A stretch of 64,000 nucleotides of DNA from JAOAPY01 sp038237475 (GTDB lineage Bacteria; Acidobacteriota; Blastocatellia; Pyrinomonadales; Pyrinomonadaceae), in contig JBBRYS010000005.1 of the NCBI GenBank assembly GCA_038237475.1, positions 62,001 through 126,000 of the forward strand, given 5' to 3'. The notes beneath the pieces are model-generated. The model was not told where the DNA came from and ran no database searches. It saw only the letters and a list, made by a program, of their open reading frames with translations. A program made the position numbers and the translations under genes. This document shows, piece after piece, positions 59,343 through 64,000 of this stretch (the first letter of the stretch is position 1; each line of letters opens with the position of its first letter).

Positions 59343-60078
59343 TCTTAAGCTCCTGATTATTGGCGCCTGTTTTGGCCACCAGATTTGACGCCAGCAACAA
59401 ACTCTCAAAGGTCCCGGCGTCTGTCCACCAGCCCTCGAGTTCGTCCCAGGTCATGGCAGCGCGTTCAATATAGGCGTTGTTAACGTCGGTGATTTCCAAC
59501 TCACCGCGACCCGAGGGACGCAGCGTGCGGATGATGTCGTAGACGTTCGCGTCATACATGTAGATCCCAATCACTGCATACTCAGATTTGGGATCGTCGG
59601 GCTTTTCCTCAATCCGCACCACCCGCTTGCCATCGAGCACCGGCACACCAAAGCGCTGCGGGTCCGGCACCCGCTTGAGCATTATCTTGGCGCCGCGGTC
59701 CAGTTCCTTGTATGCGCGCACGGCCTTGGTGATATTGCCTTCCACTATATTGTCCCCGAGAATGACACACACCGAATCGCCCGCGGTGAAATGCTCAACC
59801 AGCGAGAGTGCCTCTGCTATGCCGCCCTCGCCTTCCTGATAGGTATAGTTGATGTGTTTGAGACCGAAAGCCTTGCCATTACCCAACAGTTTCAGGAAAT
59901 CACCTGCCGAGTTGCCTCCGGTCACAATCATGATATCGGTGATCCCGGCATTTACCAGCGCTTGTATGGGATAAAAGATCATCGGCTGGTTGTACACCGG
60001 CAGCAAATGCTTGTTCGTTACCGAGGTCAACGGCCGCAACCGCGACCCCAATCCTCCTGCAAGTACGACACCTTTCAC
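59314..60078 (-). CDS. rmlA: Glucose-1-phosphate thymidylyltransferase (RmlA-like)
   Basis: The 254-residue enzyme joins dTTP and glucose-1-phosphate to dTDP-glucose, the first step of dTDP-sugar synthesis. The nucleotide-binding loop GVVLAGGLGSRLRPLT is at residues 3-18, followed by QPMIFYPIQ and VILGDNIVEGN. The IEEKPDDPKSEYAVIGIYMYD stretch is conserved in the family. The C-terminal allosteric domain of RmlA is short. GTG start with a GGAGG site seven bases upstream. It is coupled to the RmlC-like gene by a 29-base overlap. Confidence 0.94.
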   Translation of the reverse strand: MKGVVLAGGLGSRLRPLTSVTNKHLLPVYNQPMIFYPIQALVNAGITDIMIVTGGNSAGDFLKLLGNGKAFGLKHINYTYQEGEGGIAEALSLVEHFTAGDSVCVILGDNIVEGNITKAVRAYKELDRGAKIMLKRVPDPQRFGVPVLDGKRVVRIEEKPDDPKSEYAVIGIYMYDANVYDIIRTLRPSGRGELEITDVNNAYIERAAMTWDELEGWWTDAGTFESLLLASNLVAKTGANNQELKSESGNSTTV

Positions 60079-60206
60079 AAAAGAACCTCCATAAATTGGT
60101 CAGTGGTCAGTTGTGACCTTTGTATTTTGTTCGATGTACTCTGTGCTTTGGGCGGCGTTCATCTTTAGCGTTTCTGAGAGCGTAAAGCAGGAGCAGTCAG
60201 AAAATT

Positions 60207-60234
60207 AAAGTACAAAGTTCAAAGTACAAAGTTC
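60207..60234. repeat. Short tandem repeat between rmlA and asnB-3
   Basis: AAAGTACAAAGTTC is repeated exactly twice in tandem (60207-60220 and 60221-60234), followed by AAAG. No function is evident; it may be an intergenic microsatellite-like relic in this AT-rich gap. Confidence 0.5.
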
Positions 60235-60270
60235 AAAGCTCTTCCCGTTAGACTGACTACTGCCCAACGA

Positions 60271-62151
60271 TTAATCAATAAACCTTTGAAACCACAATTC
60301 CAGCATCATGAGCGTCCAGAGCTGGTGCGAGTGATCGCGCTCGCCTCGCACATGTAATTCAACCATGTTCCTGATTACCTCGGGCCGGAAATAACCACGC
60401 TTGAGGGCCCGTTCGGACAAAATAGTCTCGCGCATGAATGGCTCCAGCTTGCCGCGGAACCAGTGCCCAATTGGCACTCCAAAGCCCATCTTCCGCCGGG
60501 ATAGGTTTTCCGCCGGCAACAACTGGCGCAGGACGCGCTTCAACAAATATTTCGTAGTCAGCCCATGCAGTTTCAGTTTCTCAGGCAGGCTGGCCGCGAA
60601 CTCGATGACCTTGTGATCCAAAAACGGCGAGCGCGCCTCGAGCGATACTGCCATCGTGGCTATGTCCACCTTGACCAGCAAATCGTTGGGAAGGTAGGTC
60701 ATCGTATCAGCAAGCAGTGCGGCATCCACAATCCCCGCACCATTGGCCAGTGCGAACCAGGGCTCGAGCAGGGCCGCTGAGTTCTTGAGCGCGGTCTGGT
60801 CACGAAAACTGTCAGTGTACATCTCATGCTTGACTGGAGTATCGAAAACACTAATCCAGCGTAGATAGCGATCAACCCTGGGAAGCGACGCAGCCTGGAT
60901 GAATCGCTTGGCATCGCGCACGCGACTACGACGGGTCTCCGAGGTCGGTATCATCCCGACGGCGTGATCGATCACTCCAGATCTCAACACGCCTGGTAAG
61001 CGATGATACCGCTCCGCCAGGCGCATGGCCGCATAACGTTCGTACCCTGCGAAACATTCATCTCCGCCGTCACCATTCAGCGCCACGGTCACATGCTTCC
61101 GCGTCTCGCGGGCCACATAATAAGTTGGAATCGCGGAAGAATCCGCGTAAGGCTCGCCGTAGTGTTCCACCAGGAGAGGCAGCACTTCCAACGCGTCGGG
61201 ACGGACGATGAACTCGTGATGCTCGGCGCCCACGTGTTCCGCGACCCGGCGCGCATGATGCAGCTCGCTGAAATCCTGCTCTTCAAAACCGATCGAGAAG
61301 GTCTTAACCGGCTCACTTGATTCCTCGCTCATCAGCGCCACCACGGCGCTTGAATCAATACCGCCGGAAAGAAACGCACCCAATGGCACTTCCGACATCA
61401 GCCTGACCTTGACGGCATCGCGCAGAATCTCAATCGCACGTTCACCGGCTTCTTGTTCGTCGATCTTCAGCTTCCGGGAAAAGTCCGGTTGCCAATAGCG
61501 TTGAATGCTGAGTTCCCCTTTGCGCAGCCTCAGACTGTGTCCCGGTTCAAGCTTGCGAATAGCGCGATACGCAGTCAGCGGGGCCGGCACGCACATGAAC
61601 GAGAGGTAATGATGAATCGCCTCCGGCTCGATGTCGCGCGAGATGCTCGGGTGCTGTAGCAACGTGCTGAATTCGGATCCAAAAACGAAGTCGCCGTTCA
61701 CCTGTGCGTAGAGCAGCGGCTTCTTGCCGACACGATCTCGCGCTATGAACAACTCGTCAGTGCGTTCGTCCCAAATTGCGAAAGCAAACATGCCGCGCAG
61801 ATGATTGGGACAATCGCTGCCGTAGCGATCATAGGCATGAATAATCGCTTCCGTATCGCTGTTGGTATAGAAGATGTGTCCGAGCTTCTCCAGCTTTTCG
61901 CGCAGCTCGCGATAGTTGTAAATCTCGCCGTTGAAAACTATCCAGGCGGTGCGGTCCTGATTGTGAATGGGCTGCTGGCCGCCCTTCAAATCAATGATTG
62001 CCAGACGCCTCATCCCCAGGCCGGCCGGGCCCTTGAAGTAAAATCCGTCCTCATCGGGGCCGCGATGTCGAATAGCATCAGACATTCGACGGACCAATTC
62101 CTGGTCGACGTCGCGTCCGTCGCTACGAACTATACCTGCGATTCCACACAC
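60271..62151 (-). CDS. asnB: AsnB-type amidotransferase (third copy)
   Basis: The 626-residue protein has the amidotransferase domain (Cys2, NGEIYNYRELREKLE, DTEAIIHAYDRYG) and the ATP-pyrophosphatase domain (SGGIDSS, GDGGDECFAGYERYAAM) at the positions expected for AsnB. GTG start at 62151; a proper ribosome site is not clear. It lacks the extra methyltransferase of the copy at 19364-22099. As the first gene of the second polysaccharide cluster it likely amidates a glycan carboxyl group or an amino-sugar precursor, or may be a true asparagine synthetase. Three such paralogues within 50 kb suggest specialised roles. Confidence 0.92.
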   Translation of the reverse strand: MCGIAGIVRSDGRDVDQELVRRMSDAIRHRGPDEDGFYFKGPAGLGMRRLAIIDLKGGQQPIHNQDRTAWIVFNGEIYNYRELREKLEKLGHIFYTNSDTEAIIHAYDRYGSDCPNHLRGMFAFAIWDERTDELFIARDRVGKKPLLYAQVNGDFVFGSEFSTLLQHPSISRDIEPEAIHHYLSFMCVPAPLTAYRAIRKLEPGHSLRLRKGELSIQRYWQPDFSRKLKIDEQEAGERAIEILRDAVKVRLMSEVPLGAFLSGGIDSSAVVALMSEESSEPVKTFSIGFEEQDFSELHHARRVAEHVGAEHHEFIVRPDALEVLPLLVEHYGEPYADSSAIPTYYVARETRKHVTVALNGDGGDECFAGYERYAAMRLAERYHRLPGVLRSGVIDHAVGMIPTSETRRSRVRDAKRFIQAASLPRVDRYLRWISVFDTPVKHEMYTDSFRDQTALKNSAALLEPWFALANGAGIVDAALLADTMTYLPNDLLVKVDIATMAVSLEARSPFLDHKVIEFAASLPEKLKLHGLTTKYLLKRVLRQLLPAENLSRRKMGFGVPIGHWFRGKLEPFMRETILSERALKRGYFRPEVIRNMVELHVRGERDHSHQLWTLMMLELWFQRFID

Positions 62152-62422
62152 TAAATTGTTTACCCCTGGCGAGCCTTAAGCGAGCTTAAACATGCTGAAA
62201 TTGAAAGCGCCCTATATTAGCGAACTATTAGGGCGCGGCCAAACAGACGTTTTGTGAGAAAGGAGGACGGCGGGGAGCTTTTCAAATTCGTTTTGAGCCG
62301 CGCGTGGGTCGCTCAGCCTGATCTGTGCTAACATTTTTGCTCTACTGGCTGCTTCGCTTCGCGCGTCTTTCGCACCGACACGGCCCGTCATTTATACACA
62401 GGCAAAAGGAATAATTAACGAA
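62152..62422. other. Intergenic region with a hairpin between asnB-3 and sat-cysC
   Basis: No gene is seen. GCGCCCTA (62207-62214) pairs with TAGGGCGC (62229-62236) as an 8-bp stem with a 14-base loop. It lies in the divergent space before both genes, so it could be a leader structure. On the minus strand it is followed by TTTCAATTT, so attenuation of the asnB-3 transcript is possible. An AAGGA is found at 62406-62410. Confidence 0.35.
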
Positions 62423-64000
62423 TTGGCTATCAACAACCAGTCGCGTGTCACTTCCCTGATCACTCCCTATGGCGGCGGCCTCGTCAATCTCATGATCCCC
62501 GCGACGGAAGTTCAGGAGCTTAAGGCCTACGCGAGCCGGCTGCCGTCAATTCAATTATCAGAGCGCTCAGTTTGCGACCTGGAACTCCTGGCCACCGGAG
62601 CTTTTTCTCCGCTCGATAAGTTCATGGACCGGAGCGATTACGAGCGAGTCCTCGAGGAAATGCGGCTCTACAGCGATCATATCTTTCCTATTCCCGTGAC
62701 CTTGCCCGTCGACAGCGGCGCTGAATTGCACCTGGATCAGGAAATTGCGCTGAGAGATTCCCAAAATGAATTGCTGGCCCTGCTGATGGTTACGAATATT
62801 TTCGAATGGGACCAATCCAGGCTGTCACAACAAGTATTTGGAACGGAAGATGCTCGTCACCCGCTAGTGGCGGAAATGAATCGCTGGGGAAGGTTGAACG
62901 TCTCGGGCTCATTGCGGGTGCTGGCCCTGCCCCGCCGCTATGATTTTCGCGAACTGCGGCTGACACCGCTTGAGACACGCGCCCGTCTGACCCAATTAGG
63001 GCGCGACAATGTAGTCGCCTTCCAAACTCGTAACCCGCTGCACCGCGCTCACGAAGAAATCACCAAGCGCGCGGCAGAACAGGTCGATGGTGTTTTGCTG
63101 CTGCACCCTGTCGTCGGACTTACCAAGCCGGGTGATGTCGATCATTACACGCGCGTGCGCTCTTATAAAACTCTCGCGAGTAAGCATTACGATGCGGACC
63201 GGATTGTGCTGTCGCTACTGCCCCTGGCCATGCGCATGGCCGGCCCCCGCGAAGCTTTGTGGCATTCCCTGATTCGCCGCAACTACGGCGCGAACTCCAT
63301 GATCATCGGTCGCGACCACGCGAGTCCGGGTGTCGATTCGAAGGGAAATCCATTCTATGGCCCATACGACGCCCAGGCACTGGTGCAGGAATTCAGTGAT
63401 GAATTGGGAATGAAAGTCCTCGCCTTCAACGAATTTGTTTACCTGCCCGATGAAGATCGCTATGAAGAGTCCAGCCGCGTTGCGGCGAATACGCGGACCG
63501 CTTCACTCTCGGGAACGCAGGTGCGCGACGACTACCTGGGGCGTGGCAAGTCTCTGCCAGCCTGGTTTACCCGGCCGGAAGTAGCAAAAATCCTGGCCGA
63601 AACTTATCCGCCCCGGCACAAACAGGGGGTATGTATCTGGTTTACCGGACTGAGTGGCGCCGGAAAATCGACCACCGCTGAAATCCTGACCGTCCTTTTG
63701 CAGGAACGTGGACGGCAGATAACTGTGCTCGACGGTGATGTGGTGCGGACACATTTATCGCGAGGTCTGGGTTTTGACAAGCAGGATCGCGACCTGAATA
63801 TTCGCCGCATCGGTTTTGTGGCGGCTGAAATTGTCAGGCATGGTGGCACCGTAGTATGTGCTGCTGTCAGCCCTTATCGCGCCACCCGCAACGACGTCCG
63901 CAACATGATCGGCCCTGATCGATTCATCGAAGTGTTCGTCGATACACCCATTGAAGAGTGCGAACGGCGTGATACCAAGGGCATGTACGCCAAAGCGCGG
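62423..64000 (+). CDS. Bifunctional sulfate adenylyltransferase/adenylylsulfate kinase, truncated by the window edge
   Basis: The frame runs open from a TTG at 62423 to position 64000 (526 codons without a stop). AAGGA lies 12 bases before the TTG, rather far; no in-frame ATG lies nearby upstream. Residues about 1-390 are an ATP sulfurylase: the adenylyltransfer motif QTRNPLHRAH is at 201-210, and GRDHASPG and the LSGTQVRDDYL region follow. Residues about 405 onward are an APS kinase with the P-loop GLSGAGKST (409-417) and LDGDVVRTHLSRGLGFDKQDR. The protein activates sulfate to APS and then PAPS. Next to a polysaccharide cluster this could feed sulfation, but assimilatory sulfur use is equally possible. 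Confidence 0.95.
   Translation, partial: MAINNQSRVTSLITPYGGGLVNLMIPATEVQELKAYASRLPSIQLSERSVCDLELLATGAFSPLDKFMDRSDYERVLEEMRLYSDHIFPIPVTLPVDSGAELHLDQEIALRDSQNELLALLMVTNIFEWDQSRLSQQVFGTEDARHPLVAEMNRWGRLNVSGSLRVLALPRRYDFRELRLTPLETRARLTQLGRDNVVAFQTRNPLHRAHEEITKRAAEQVDGVLLLHPVVGLTKPGDVDHYTRVRSYKTLASKHYDADRIVLSLLPLAMRMAGPREALWHSLIRRNYGANSMIIGRDHASPGVDSKGNPFYGPYDAQALVQEFSDELGMKVLAFNEFVYLPDEDRYEESSRVAANTRTASLSGTQVRDDYLGRGKSLPAWFTRPEVAKILAETYPPRHKQGVCIWFTGLSGAGKSTTAEILTVLLQERGRQITVLDGDVVRTHLSRGLGFDKQDRDLNIRRIGFVAAEIVRHGGTVVCAAVSPYRATRNDVRNMIGPDRFIEVFVDTPIEECERRDTKGMYAKAR

Noticed and set aside
1..64000. CRISPR arrays, tRNA or rRNA genes, transposases and prophage genes
   Set aside because: None was found on visual inspection of both strands; a dedicated tRNAscan or CRISPR search was not possible here.

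Overview
The window reads as chromosomal DNA from a free-living, probably Gram-negative-type bacterium. By eye it is of moderate-to-high GC. The mix of genes points to Acidobacteriota, perhaps the Blastocatellia/Pyrinomonadaceae side: XrtA/PEP-CTERM-style polysaccharide genes, a Tat-exported molybdenum hydroxylase, CocE/NonD hydrolase, Porin_5-type porin and bifunctional Sat-CysC. That placement is inference; no rRNA, tRNA, phage, insertion sequence or CRISPR was seen.

Layout. 1-5.6 kb: housekeeping and stress genes (truncated DUF4199 membrane protein, MarR regulator plus thioredoxin, succinate-semialdehyde dehydrogenase, two secreted proteins of unknown function, HIT protein). 5.8-6.35 kb: a gene-free stretch with a near-consensus promoter, at least ten hairpins (six with GNRA tetraloops) and a terminator. 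This is the best candidate for an undescribed large structured RNA. 6.4-27 kb: a long minus-strand exopolysaccharide cluster with GDP-mannose 6-dehydrogenase, five glycosyltransferases, two asparagine-synthase-type amidotransferases (one fused to a methyltransferase), a heparinase/alginate-lyase-like protein, a flippase, a kinase-like/methyltransferase fusion and an O-antigen-ligase-like polymerase. It is headed by a divergent sigma-like regulator (27.2-28.4 kb), with a small zinc-finger protein encoded divergently.

29.4-35.9 kb is a complete minus-strand phosphate operon, pstS-pstC-pstA-pstB-phoU-phoB-phoR, preceded by an 11-bp-periodic triple repeat that looks like a Pho box. 36-40 kb carries an exported FKBP isomerase, a CocE/NonD hydrolase and a porin. 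40.7-44.5 kb is a translationally coupled three-subunit molybdenum hydroxylase whose Fe-S subunit carries a Tat signal. 44.5-51.4 kb carries a Cys-rich small protein, a DUF1326 protein, a secreted unknown, a di-heme cytochrome c peroxidase, a CrcB fluoride channel, a long-chain acyl-CoA synthetase and a PLP decarboxylase.

51.5-62.2 kb is a second minus-strand polysaccharide cluster: polymerase/ligase, TPR protein, a WecA-type initiating transferase fused to a CapD-like Rossmann domain, SDR epimerase, GT4, RmlC-like, RmlA and a third AsnB-type amidotransferase. A divergent bifunctional ATP sulfurylase/APS kinase runs off the right edge and could supply PAPS or assimilatory sulfur. Together the two clusters could start a glycan on undecaprenyl phosphate (54-56 kb), make nucleotide sugars (7 and 56-60 kb), extend and amidate it, flip it and polymerise it. 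The phosphate system and sigma-like protein between them are possible, unproven regulators.
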